Assembly (NCBI GenBank): GCA_012841765.1
Contig: DUUA01000040.1
Coordinates: 1-19,566 of the forward strand
Direction of reading: 5' to 3'
DNA: 19,566 nucleotides
DNA from: Acholeplasmataceae bacterium
GTDB lineage: Bacteria; Bacillota_I; Bacilli_A; ML615J-28; CAG-698
A program made the translations under genes and the position numbers. This document shows, one piece after another, positions 1 to 7,013 of this stretch (the stretch's first letter is position 1; each line of letters begins with the position of its first letter). A model generated the notes under the pieces. That model did not search any database. It was not told where the DNA came from and was given only the letters and a program-made list of their open reading frames with translations.

Positions 1-1
1 A

Positions 2-100
2 CTTGTAATTATATTTTTATTTGCCATCCCTTGGATGATGAGATTAATTAAAGATTTGTTTAAAATATTAAGATTTGTACCTGAAAAAGAGAGTTTATAA
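2..100 (+). CDS. C-terminal end of a membrane protein (5' end outside window)
   Basis: An open frame enters from the left edge and ends at TAA 98-100, giving 32 residues. It starts with a hydrophobic stretch (LVIIFLFAIPW), continues with a basic amphipathic segment (MMRLIKDLFKILRF) and ends in a short charged tail (PEKESL). This looks like the last membrane helix and cytosolic tail of an inner-membrane protein. The stop codon lies inside the terminator palindrome, which supports this being the true 3' end of a gene. The fragment is too short to assign a family. The other two forward frames close early. Confidence 0.5.
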   Translation, partial: LVIIFLFAIPWMMRLIKDLFKILRFVPEKESL

Positions 101-111
101 ACTCTCTTTTT
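84..111 (+). terminator. Rho-independent terminator after the upstream membrane protein gene
   Basis: A perfect palindrome has 14-nt arms, AAAAAGAGAGTTTA (84-97) and TAAACTCTCTTTTT (98-111). In RNA it folds as a GAGAGTTT stem with a small loop, followed by a T run. The A-rich left arm makes it able to work in both directions. It includes the upstream gene's stop codon and separates that gene from the rpsF promoter. Confidence 0.75.
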
Positions 112-126
112 CTAGTTTTATAAATC

Positions 127-155
127 TTTACATTTCTGTCATATTATGTTAAAAT
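127..155 (+). promoter_or_regulatory. Promoter of rpsF-ssb-rpsR (extended -10)
   Basis: The -35 box TTTACA (127-132) and the -10 box TAAAAT (150-155) are separated by 17 nt. A TGT directly before the -10 (147-149) makes it a TGn-extended -10. Transcription would start near 161-163, leaving a leader of about 65 nt before rpsF. Confidence 0.75.
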
Positions 156-162
156 ATGTAAG

Positions 163-218
163 TGAGTAATACTCATCCTTGCTTTCTTTGATGAAAGCCG
201 GAAAAGACCAAAAGGAGG
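163..218 (+). promoter_or_regulatory. rpsF leader resembling the S6:S18-binding autoregulatory RNA
   Basis: The leader contains a small hairpin TGAGT-AAT-ACTCA (163-175), then TCCTT (176-180), which can pair with AAGGA (212-216) of the Shine-Dalgarno. Enclosed is a hairpin CTTTC (182-186) / GAAAG (193-197) with loop TTTGAT. Directly 3' of that hairpin, in the asymmetric internal loop, lies CCG (198-200). A hairpin followed by an unpaired CCG, closed by a lower stem, is the described signature of the bacterial S6:S18 leader motif, which mimics the S6:S18 site on 16S rRNA. Binding would stabilise the fold that hides the ribosome-binding site. This comes from manual folding only, without a covariance search. 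Confidence 0.55.
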
Positions 219-225
219 TGTCTAG

Positions 226-507
226 ATGAAACAATACTTAGGTATGTATATCATCCACCCAGAACAAACTGAGGAACAAATTAAAATCATTGTTGAAGGT
301 CTCGCAGAGATTTTCGAAGCAGATGGTGGAAAAGTTCTTGAGATTGATGAGTGGGCTATGAAAGATTTAGCTTATGAAATTGACGATCTTAAAAAAGGAT
401 ATTATGTCAAATTCAGAGTTGAAGCTACATCTGAAGCTATAAATGAATTCGAACGTATTTGTAATATTCGTGAAGAAATAATTCGTCATATTATAGTAAA
501 GGATTAA
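226..507 (+). CDS. rpsF: Ribosomal protein bS6
   Basis: This is a 93-residue protein of normal S6 length. It starts with the typical MKxYxxMYIIHPE strand and contains the IDEWAMKDLAYEID segment that corresponds to the family's 'G.r.LAY.I' core, ending in a helix-strand region (ERICNIREEIIRHIIVKD). S6 binds 16S rRNA as a heterodimer with S18 on the platform of the 30S subunit. A strong Shine-Dalgarno, AAAGGAGGTG (211-220), lies five bases before ATG. It is first in an operon with ssb and rpsR, the order common in Bacillota. Regulation is probably by S6:S18 binding to the leader. TAA stop, then 7 nt to ssb. Confidence 0.96.
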   Translation: MKQYLGMYIIHPEQTEEQIKIIVEGLAEIFEADGGKVLEIDEWAMKDLAYEIDDLKKGYYVKFRVEATSEAINEFERICNIREEIIRHIIVKD

Positions 508-514
508 GGTAATT

Positions 515-988
515 ATGAATAAAGTTATATTAACTGGAAGATTGACTAAAGACCCTGAATTAAAGAAAACAAATTCAGGAATTAGCTATGTGAGATTTAA
601 TTTAGCTGTAAATAGAAGTTATGTAAGTAAATCGGGTGAAAGACAAGCTGATTTTATTAATTGTGTTGTCTGGCGTGTACAAGCAGAAAATTTAGCTAGA
701 TATATAAAAAAGGGCGGATTAATTGGTGTTGAAGGTGAAATTCAAACAAGCACTTATGATGATCAAAATGGTATAAGACAATATGTCACTGATGTCGTTT
801 GTAATTCAATTGAGTTTTTAGAACCAAAGTCAAGACAATCAAAATCAAACTATGATCCATTTGCTGATATGAACCAAGATTATAGTTATGACAAAGATGA
901 TCGCTCTAATGATAACAAGGTAGATACTGATCCATTTAAAGATATTCAAAATGATTTAAATTTATCAGATGATGATTTACCATTTTAA
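515..988 (+). CDS. ssb: Single-stranded DNA-binding protein SSB
   Basis: This 157-residue protein has an N-terminal OB fold (about 1-105) opening with MNKVILTGRLTKDPELK, and containing FINCVVWRVQAENLARYIKKG and VEGEIQTSTYDD, all typical of SSB. A low-complexity acidic linker follows (about 106-147) and then the conserved acidic tip DDDLPF (152-157), which docks partners such as RecG, RecQ and PriA on ssDNA. The linker carries two similar pieces, YDPFADMNQD (from 113) and TDPFKDIQND (from 138); many Bacillus SSBs show one such DPF piece near the tip. The start has a weak AAGG that overlaps the rpsF stop, suggesting translational coupling. It lies between rpsF and rpsR as in B. subtilis. Confidence 0.97.
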   Translation: MNKVILTGRLTKDPELKKTNSGISYVRFNLAVNRSYVSKSGERQADFINCVVWRVQAENLARYIKKGGLIGVEGEIQTSTYDDQNGIRQYVTDVVCNSIEFLEPKSRQSKSNYDPFADMNQDYSYDKDDRSNDNKVDTDPFKDIQNDLNLSDDDLPF

Positions 989-1000
989 GGAGGAAAAAAA

Positions 1001-1225
1001 ATGGCAGGATTTCGTCAAAGACGTAAGAAAAGCTGTTATTTTACAGATAATAAAGTACAAAAAATTGACTGGACAGATTATGAATTGTTAAAAAGATTTA
1101 TTTCTGATCGAGGCAAAATTTTACCAAGGAGAGTAACTGGTACAAAAGCAATTTATCAAAGAGAACTTGCTGTTGCTATTAAGAGAGCTCGCCATATGGC
1201 TTTATTACCTTTTGTAAAAGAATAG
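1001..1225 (+). CDS. rpsR: Ribosomal protein bS18
   Basis: This 74-residue protein is the usual S18 length. It has the basic N-terminus [14 protein letters not shown], the core [19 protein letters not shown], and the signature [18 protein letters not shown] with [12 protein letters not shown]18 pairs with S6 on the 30S platform. One Cys (C12) remains in the N-terminal segment; the full zinc-ribbon Cys set of 'C+' S18 proteins is not present. A strong AAGGAGG sits directly after the ssb stop, 8 nt before ATG. It is the last gene of the operon, six bases before the terminator hairpin. Confidence 0.97.
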   Translation: MAGFRQRRKKSCYFTDNKVQKIDWTDYELLKRFISDRGKILPRRVTGTKAIYQRELAVAIKRARHMALLPFVKE

Positions 1226-1230
1226 GATAT

Positions 1231-1254
1231 GACTGCATTTTGCAGTCTTTTTTT
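1231..1254 (+). terminator. Rho-independent terminator of rpsF-ssb-rpsR
   Basis: A perfect 7-bp stem, GACTGCA (1231-1237) / TGCAGTC (1241-1247), closes a TTT loop and is followed by seven T residues (1248-1254). Confidence 0.92.
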
Positions 1255-1302
1255 ATAAAATGAGTATTCATTAATATAATATTTTATTTTCGATGCCCTT
1301 TA

Positions 1303-1311
1303 TGATATAAT
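1303..1311 (+). promoter_or_regulatory. Promoter of the gdpP-rplI to luxS operon (extended -10)
   Basis: TGATATAAT (1303-1311) is a consensus TGn-extended -10. No good -35 is visible at the right distance; the best is an AT-rich TTTATT at 1283-1288, 17 nt upstream, which is acceptable for an extended -10 promoter. A second TATAAT (1275-1280) lies upstream but lacks the TGn and a -35. Start of transcription near 1318 would leave a leader of about 25 nt. ATG 1343 is preceded by GGTGAT (1334-1339). Confidence 0.6.
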
Positions 1312-1342
1312 AAATTAGTTTAAAACAAGAAATGGTGATTAT

Positions 1343-3775
1343 ATGAAAAACAATTTTTTATACAGAATGGCCTCTGTGATATTTTTTATTGTATCTACTT
1401 TTATTCTGGTTTTTACATTTGCTGTAAAAGAAATTAATATATATGTTACTTATGCATCTTTCTTTATTTTGTCCGGAAGTTTAACTTTTTTGGTAATTAT
1501 TACGTTTAGTAATAAAAAAATCAGAAGAATGAATTGGCTTGAACAAAGATATAAATTATGGAATTCTATTTCATATCGTGTAAGACAAGGCGGAGAAGTT
1601 GCCTTTAATGAGCTGCCAATAGGCATAGTGGTTTTCAGTAATAAAAAGGTTATTCAGTGGGCAAATAAATATGCAAGAGAGATTTTCTTAAGTCCTCTTG
1701 TTGATAGGAACATTGAAGTTATTCACCAAGATTTATTTTACAATTTAAATAATAATGAAATATTTGATATTAACATCTATGGTAGAATTTTTAGTTGTAA
1801 AGTTTTAAAAGAAGAAAATATAGTTTATTTTACTGATAAAACGGAAATAAAGAATTTAGAATCAAAGTATCGTAATCGTACTTTAGCAATGGGGATTATC
1901 AATCTTGATAATCTAACACAAGCATTAGTTAGTTTTGATGCTCAAAATAGAGCATCTCAAATAAGCAATATTATTGGTATTTTAAGTGATTGGAGTAACA
2001 ATCATCAAATATATCTAAAGGGCTTTAGTGAAACTCAATATTTAATACTAATGGATTATGTACAATTACAAGAACTTATTAGAGAAGAATTTAAAGTTTT
2101 AGATGAAATTAAAGGCTATTGTTTGAAAGAGGATTTACGATCTTCTGCTTCAATAGGTATTGCTTGTATGGATTTAAACTATAATGACTTATTTGATAGT
2201 GCAAAAAATATGTTAGATTTTGCTTTAAATCGTGGAGGAAATCAATGTGTTGTAAACATTGACAATGAAATTAAATATTACGGCGGAAAGACTAATTCTT
2301 TTGAAAATAGATCTCCAGTTTATGTAAAAAGCAAAAGTGAAGAGCTGCAAGAAATTGTGAAAAAATACAATAAAGTTTATATAATGGCTCATACTGATGC
2401 GGATGCCGATGCTTTTGGGGCTTGTCTGGCAATGTATAAGTTTGCTCTTGCACTAGATAAAAAAGTTAAAATTGTTTTGGATAATAAAAAAGTTGATGTA
2501 ACAGTTTTAGCATTACTAGAAATTATTGAAAATCAGCATGTTGGAGTCTTAGAATATTTTATTAAACCTCAAGAAGCAGTATTTAAAATTAATAAAGATG
2601 ATTTATTAATAATTGTTGATACTCAAAATAGAAAGTTATTACTTGATGAAAGGCTTTATAATAAAGCAAATCATGTAGCTATTATTGATCATCATCGACC
2701 AGGGGTAAACCCTGTCGATAAATATGAATTTATGTATACTTCAACTTCTGCTTCATCAAGCGTTGAACTAGTTGTTGAAATGTTTGAATTCTTACAAGAA
2801 GATATCGAAGTTAGTAACACTGAGGCGACTTGGATGGTTATGGGTATTATGGTAGATACTAATAATCTTTTATATCGTGCAAGTTATAGAACTTTTAATG
2901 TTTTATCTAGATTACAAAAATATGGTGGAGAAATGCAAAAAGCTCAAAAATATTTAAGAGATGATCTTTTAGTTTATGAAAAAAAATTAGAAGTATTAGC
3001 GAATTTAGATATTATTGAGGATAAATATGGTGTCGCGATTGTTGACAGTGAAATTGTAGCTAAACAATTTCTAGCTAAAATTTCTGATGAGATTTTAGGA
3101 ATTCAGGATATAAAAGCGGCATTTTGTATTGGTAATATAGCTAAAAATACAGTGGGTATTAGTGCTAGAAGTTTAGATGATACTAATGTTCAGCTTCTAA
3201 TGGAAGCATTAGGTGGTGGTGGTCATTACAATAATGCTGCTTGTCAGTTAAAAAATGTTACTTTAAGCGAAGCACAAGATAAATTAATGGAAAAATTAAA
3301 AATCTTAGAAGAGAGGGGATCTAGTGTTATGAAAATTATCTTAACTACTAATGTTAAAGGAAAAGGTAAAAAAGGGGATATTATTGAAATTCCAAGAGGA
3401 CATGCTAATTTTTTAATTAGAAGTGATCAAGCTGTTATTGCATCTGTTGATAATATTAAAGAATTAGAAAACAAAAACCAAGAAGCTAAAAAAGATGCTG
3501 AGATTTTAGAAAATCAAATGAGAGAATTAAAAGATGAAATAGAAGCAAAGCATGTTTATGTTAATGTAAAAGTTGGAAAAGAAGGAAAATTATTTGGTGC
3601 AGTTACTATGAAGATGGTTGTTGAAGAATATAGTAAGCAACATAAGATTGTTTTAGATAAAAGAAAAATAATTTTTGATGGTAACATTGATAATGTTGGA
3701 ACATATGAAATTCCAATCCAATTACATAAAGATATCAGAGCTAATTTAATTGTTCATGTTGTGGAGAAAGAATAA
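1343..3775 (+). CDS. gdpP-rplI: In-frame fusion: c-di-AMP phosphodiesterase GdpP + ribosomal protein bL9
   Basis: A single 810-residue frame joins two full proteins. Residues 1-662 match GdpP (B. subtilis GdpP is about 659): two membrane helices (about 9-29 and 33-55), a PAS-like region (about 80-150), a degenerate GGDEF-like domain (about 174-305) and the DHH/DHHA1 phosphodiesterase. Metal-site motifs are HTDADAD (350-356), the VDTQ segment, DHH (449-451) and GGGGH (624-628). Residues 663-810 (148 residues) are a full-length bL9, starting MKIILTTNVKGKGKKGD. GdpP hydrolyses c-di-AMP at the membrane; L9 is a 50S subunit protein, so the two parts act in different places. No stop separates them, but a strong internal ribosome-binding site precedes the L9 Met. 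The L9 loop reads GHANFL where B. subtilis has GYANNFL, apparently one residue shorter. The last base overlaps dnaB. Confidence 0.93.
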   Translation: MKNNFLYRMASVIFFIVSTFILVFTFAVKEINIYVTYASFFILSGSLTFLVIITFSNKKIRRMNWLEQRYKLWNSISYRVRQGGEVAFNELPIGIVVFSNKKVIQWANKYAREIFLSPLVDRNIEVIHQDLFYNLNNNEIFDINIYGRIFSCKVLKEENIVYFTDKTEIKNLESKYRNRTLAMGIINLDNLTQALVSFDAQNRASQISNIIGILSDWSNNHQIYLKGFSETQYLILMDYVQLQELIREEFKVLDEIKGYCLKEDLRSSASIGIACMDLNYNDLFDSAKNMLDFALNRGGNQCVVNIDNEIKYYGGKTNSFENRSPVYVKSKSEELQEIVKKYNKVYIMAHTDADADAFGACLAMYKFALALDKKVKIVLDNKKVDVTVLALLEIIENQHVGVLEYFIKPQEAVFKINKDDLLIIVDTQNRKLLLDERLYNKANHVAIIDHHRPGVNPVDKYEFMYTSTSASSSVELVVEMFEFLQEDIEVSNTEATWMVMGIMVDTNNLLYRASYRTFNVLSRLQKYGGEMQKAQKYLRDDLLVYEKKLEVLANLDIIEDKYGVAIVDSEIVAKQFLAKISDEILGIQDIKAAFCIGNIAKNTVGISARSLDDTNVQLLMEALGGGGHYNNAACQLKNVTLSEAQDKLMEKLKILEERGSSVMKIILTTNVKGKGKKGDIIEIPRGHANFLIRSDQAVIASVDNIKELENKNQEAKKDAEILENQMRELKDEIEAKHVYVNVKVGKEGKLFGAVTMKMVVEEYSKQHKIVLDKRKIIFDGNIDNVGTYEIPIQLHKDIRANLIVHVVEKE
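3313..3331 (+). promoter_or_regulatory. Internal ribosome-binding site and ATG of the L9 part
   Basis: GAGGGGATCT (3313-3322) matches nine of ten positions of GAGGTGATCT, the full complement of the 16S rRNA 3' end. It lies 6-12 nt before ATG 3329-3331, which is exactly the expected first codon of a normal bL9. This suggests that free L9 is made by internal initiation, although the upstream frame stays open. Confidence 0.6.
3329..3775 (+). CDS. rplI: Ribosomal protein bL9 (nested, internally initiated)
   Basis: The same frame as the 3' part of the gdpP fusion, read from its internal ATG, gives 148 residues, the normal bL9 length. It has the N-terminal rRNA-binding domain (about 1-50), a charged connecting helix (about 50-78, rich in E and K) and the C-terminal domain with VGKEGKLFGAVTMK and the LDKRKI strand. 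L9 binds 23S rRNA near the L1 stalk and helps hold reading frame. Because ribosomes need soluble L9, I infer that this nested product is the main one, with the fusion made alongside it. Protein-level evidence is absent. The alternative is that only the fusion is made and then cleaved. Confidence 0.55.
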   Translation: MKIILTTNVKGKGKKGDIIEIPRGHANFLIRSDQAVIASVDNIKELENKNQEAKKDAEILENQMRELKDEIEAKHVYVNVKVGKEGKLFGAVTMKMVVEEYSKQHKIVLDKRKIIFDGNIDNVGTYEIPIQLHKDIRANLIVHVVEKE

Positions 3776-5106
3776 TGATGGATAAAAAGATGCCTAATAG
3801 TTTTGAGGCTGAGCAGTATATTCTTGCTAATACCTTAATAAGTTCTAATGAAGTTGCAGCTATTGTTAGTACGTTAGAACCAGAAGATTTTTATCATGAT
3901 CCCCATCGAAAGATTATGGCATCTATTAAATATTTATTTAATAATAAACAAGATGTTAACTATACAAACTTAATAGAAGAATTGAAAAGAAGAAAAGAAT
4001 TTGAAGCTGTTGGTGGTCAAGAATATATATTAGAGCTTGTTGATGTCCTTCCTCAAGTTGTGGAATGGGAAAACTATGCAATTGTTATTAAACAAAAAGC
4101 AGTTGCTCGAGAATTATATAATACTTTAGGTAATTTATCTAAGGTAGTTTTGGATAATAATTTATCATTTGAAGATGTTTTAGTTAAAACTGAAGATGAT
4201 ATTAAAAGAATCTTAAATAAAAGAAAGACTGCTCAATTTTCAAAGATTGATAGTATTACTGATAATGTAATTGATGTTATTGAGAAAAACAGTAAAAAGG
4301 AAGGTCAACTTATCGGTATTGATACTGGCTTCCAAGAATTAAATAAAAAGACTTTTGGTTTCAAACCTGGAGAATTTATTGTTATTGCTGCACGTCCTGG
4401 TGTGGGGAAGTCAGCTTTAGCACTTAATATGACATCAACTGCTTGTGAAGATAAAAAATCTGTGGCTTTTATTTCTTTGGAAATGGGAACGACACAATTA
4501 GTTATGCGTTTGTTAAGTTCTAATTCAGGTATTGGATTGTCAAAAGTTATTAGTGGTAAGTTAGATGAAAAAGAGCTATCTGCTCTTTATTTAACACGTT
4601 TGAAAATAGATAATTATGATCTCTATTTAGATGATAGTACCGTTACTGATATTAGTGAAATCATGGCTCAGTGTCGTGAATTAAAAAGAAATAAGAAACT
4701 TGATATGGTTGTTGTCGATTATTTACAATTAATCGGTAAAAGAAATGCTAATACTAACGCAAGTAGAACAGAATTAGTTGGTGGGATTTCTAGATCGTTA
4801 AAGATTTTAGCAATGGAATTAGATATTCCTGTGATAGCATTATCACAGTTGAACCGCGAATCTATTAAAAGAGAAGTTCCAAATTTAGCAGATTTACGTG
4901 AATCAGGAAGTATTGAGCAAGATGCTGATATCGTTTTATTCTTACATAAAGCAAGTAAAGATTCTGATAATCTTGAAAGTAAAGCGAGATCTCATCGAGT
5001 TGAGTTAATTATTGCTAAAAACCGACAAGGTGAAGTTGGTAATCTAAATCTAACTTTCCAAGAACCAATTGTTAAATTTATTGAAACAACTAAAAAATAC
5101 AATTAA
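3775..5106 (+). CDS. dnaB: Replicative DNA helicase (DnaB family; DnaC in B. subtilis)
   Basis: This 443-residue protein is close to the usual 440-470. The N-terminal helical domain (about 5-105) begins MPNSFEAEQYILANTL and interacts with primase. A linker follows, then the RecA-like hexameric motor from about 180: Walker A ARPGVGKS (206-213), Walker B MVVVDYLQL, and DLRESGSIEQDADIVLFLHK, the DnaB signature near the C-terminus. It unwinds the parental duplex at the replication fork using ATP. ATG 3775 overlaps the TAA of the L9 gene by one base. GGAG (3763-3766) lies 8 nt upstream; a second ATG at 3778 is possible. gdpP-rplI-dnaB is the conserved Bacillus order. Confidence 0.97.
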   Translation: MMDKKMPNSFEAEQYILANTLISSNEVAAIVSTLEPEDFYHDPHRKIMASIKYLFNNKQDVNYTNLIEELKRRKEFEAVGGQEYILELVDVLPQVVEWENYAIVIKQKAVARELYNTLGNLSKVVLDNNLSFEDVLVKTEDDIKRILNKRKTAQFSKIDSITDNVIDVIEKNSKKEGQLIGIDTGFQELNKKTFGFKPGEFIVIAARPGVGKSALALNMTSTACEDKKSVAFISLEMGTTQLVMRLLSSNSGIGLSKVISGKLDEKELSALYLTRLKIDNYDLYLDDSTVTDISEIMAQCRELKRNKKLDMVVVDYLQLIGKRNANTNASRTELVGGISRSLKILAMELDIPVIALSQLNRESIKREVPNLADLRESGSIEQDADIVLFLHKASKDSDNLESKARSHRVELIIAKNRQGEVGNLNLTFQEPIVKFIETTKKYN

Positions 5107-5117
5107 GGAGTGTTAAT

Positions 5118-6185
5118 TTGTTAGAGAGATTAGAATTAATCGAACATAGATATAAAGAAATAAATAATTTGTTAACTCAACCAGATATTCTAAGTGATGT
5201 AAAAACGATGACTACACTCATGAAAGAGTTGAAAGGTTTAGAAGAAACTGTTGTTGTTTATAAAAAATATAAAGATTTAAATAATGAAATCGCTGATTTG
5301 CATGAAATGACGCAAAGTGATGAAAAAGAAATTGTTGAAATGGCGCATATTGAATTAGAAGAAGCAAAGAGTAACCTTATAAAATTAGAGGAAAAATTGA
5401 AAGTGTTGCTAATTCCTGTTGATCCTAATGATGAAAAGAATGTTATTTTTGAGATTAGAGGAGCTGCAGGCGGAGATGAAGGAAATATTTTTGCTGGTGA
5501 TCTTTTTAGAATGTATATGAAATATGCCGAAGCCAAAGGTTGGAAAATTGAAATGATGACAGAAGAAGAATCTGAAATGGGTGGTTTTTCTCAAGTTGAA
5601 TTTATGATGAAAGGTGAAAATGTCTATTCATTTTTAAAATATGAATCTGGAGCGCATAGAGTACAAAGAGTTCCAGAAACGGAATCATCAGGAAGAATTC
5701 ATACTTCCACTGCAACTGTTTTAGTTATGCCTGAAGCAGAAGATATTGATATTGATTTTGATTTAAATGATGTTAAAATAAATACTTATTGTTCATCAGG
5801 ACCTGGTGGCCAAAGTGTTAACACGACTAAATCTGCAGTCAGAGTAACGCACATACCTACAGGCTTAGTTGCCCAATGTCAAGATGCCAAGTCTCAACAT
5901 GAGAACAAAGCAAATGCATTGAAGGTTTTAAAAGCCCGCTTATATGATCAAGTGTTACAAGAAGTTGAAGAAGCAGAAGGCCAAGAAAGACAATCTAAAA
6001 TGGGAAAAGGTGACAGAAGCGAGAAAATTAGAACTTATAATTATCCGCAAAACCGAGTTACTGACCATCGAATAAACTTTACTATTCAACAACTTGACAG
6101 AGTAATGGAAGGAAAACTTGATCCAATTATTGAAGCATTAATTACTGATGAACAAAGAAAACAATTGGATAATAAAGAAATATAA
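5118..6185 (+). CDS. prfA: Peptide chain release factor 1 (RF1)
   Basis: This 355-residue protein is of normal RF1 length (about 355-360). It has an N-terminal helical domain, then FEIRGAAGGDEGNIFAGDLFRMY, the stop-codon recognition motif PET (186-188, the PxT of RF1 rather than the SPF of RF2), and the peptidyl-transferase motif GGQ (230-232) in SSGPGGQSVNTT. It reads UAA and UAG; TGA stops in this window imply that RF2 is encoded elsewhere. The start is TTG at 5118, seven bases after AAGGAG (5105-5110); it gives the family's usual N-terminus and no in-frame ATG lies nearby. Q232 should be methylated by the product of the next gene. Confidence 0.97.
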   Translation: MLERLELIEHRYKEINNLLTQPDILSDVKTMTTLMKELKGLEETVVVYKKYKDLNNEIADLHEMTQSDEKEIVEMAHIELEEAKSNLIKLEEKLKVLLIPVDPNDEKNVIFEIRGAAGGDEGNIFAGDLFRMYMKYAEAKGWKIEMMTEEESEMGGFSQVEFMMKGENVYSFLKYESGAHRVQRVPETESSGRIHTSTATVLVMPEAEDIDIDFDLNDVKINTYCSSGPGGQSVNTTKSAVRVTHIPTGLVAQCQDAKSQHENKANALKVLKARLYDQVLQEVEEAEGQERQSKMGKGDRSEKIRTYNYPQNRVTDHRINFTIQQLDRVMEGKLDPIIEALITDEQRKQLDNKEI

Positions 6186-6188
6186 AAT

Positions 6189-7013
6189 ATGACTTATCAC
6201 GAATTATTAAAAACATATCGATTAGAGGCTGAAAAGATAGGTAAAGAAAAAGAAGCTATTGATTTTTTAGTTTTAAATAATAATAATCTAACAAAATCAG
6301 AGTTAATTTTTAAATATTTTGAGCAAGTAGAAAATGAAGATGTATTATTAGGTTTGTTTAAGAATTATTTGTATAATGATATTCCAGTGCAGTATTTAAT
6401 TGGTTATACTTATTTTTATGGTTTAAAAATATTTGTCAATGAACATGTTTTAATACCAAGACAAGATAGTGAAATATTAATTGATTCTGTTTTGGCTAAT
6501 TTAGATTTAAGTAAAGAGTATAATATTTTAGATATTGGAACAGGATCTGGGGCTCTAGCAATTGCATTAAAAAAACACCTTATTTATAGTAAAGTTGATG
6601 CTGTTGATATATCTTTAGATGCTTTAGAAATAGCAAATAGTAATGGTTTATTTAATAAGGTTTCAATTAATTTTTTTGAAAGTAATATATTTAGTAATGT
6701 AGAAGGAAACTATGATGTAATAATCTCTAATCCTCCATATATTAGCATTGATGAAGAATTAAGTAATGAAGTTAGAAAAGAGCCACATCTTGCTTTATAT
6801 TCTAAAAATAAAGGTTTATATTTCTATGAAGAGATACTAAGAAATATTAAAAAACATTTAAAAAGTAATTTTTTAATTATTTTTGAAATTGGCTCAACTC
6901 AAGCAAAGGAAATAAAAAATTTAGCAAAAAAATATTTAGATTTAAAAGCAGATATAGTCAAAGACTTACAAGGACTAGACAGAGTAGTAATAATTAAAGA
7001 GGATAGAATATGA
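6189..7013 (+). CDS. prmC: Release factor glutamine methyltransferase PrmC
   Basis: This 274-residue protein uses S-adenosylmethionine to methylate the Gln of the GGQ motif in release factors. Its N-terminal helical domain (about 1-85) contains PVQYLIGYTYFYGLKI and VLIPRQDSEIL, typical of the family. The Rossmann domain carries the AdoMet loop DIGTGSG (115-121) and the catalytic NPPY (181-184) that holds the substrate Gln. The start lies three bases after the prfA stop with no clear Shine-Dalgarno, so translation is probably coupled to prfA. prfA-prmC pairing is widespread. It ends with TGA inside a 4-base ATGA overlap with the next gene. Confidence 0.96.
   Translation: MTYHELLKTYRLEAEKIGKEKEAIDFLVLNNNNLTKSELIFKYFEQVENEDVLLGLFKNYLYNDIPVQYLIGYTYFYGLKIFVNEHVLIPRQDSEILIDSVLANLDLSKEYNILDIGTGSGALAIALKKHLIYSKVDAVDISLDALEIANSNGLFNKVSINFFESNIFSNVEGNYDVIISNPPYISIDEELSNEVRKEPHLALYSKNKGLYFYEEILRNIKKHLKSNFLIIFEIGSTQAKEIKNLAKKYLDLKADIVKDLQGLDRVVIIKEDRI

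Noticed and set aside
1275..1280. A second TATAAT upstream of gdpP as a tandem promoter
   Set aside because: It has no TGn extension or -35 box; such hexamers are expected by chance in this AT-rich spacer.
5258..5594. Two minus-strand open frames (61 and 92 residues) opposite prfA
   Set aside because: They lie fully opposite a clear RF1 gene, have Ser/Phe/Ile-rich shadow composition, and show no ribosome-binding site or family motif.
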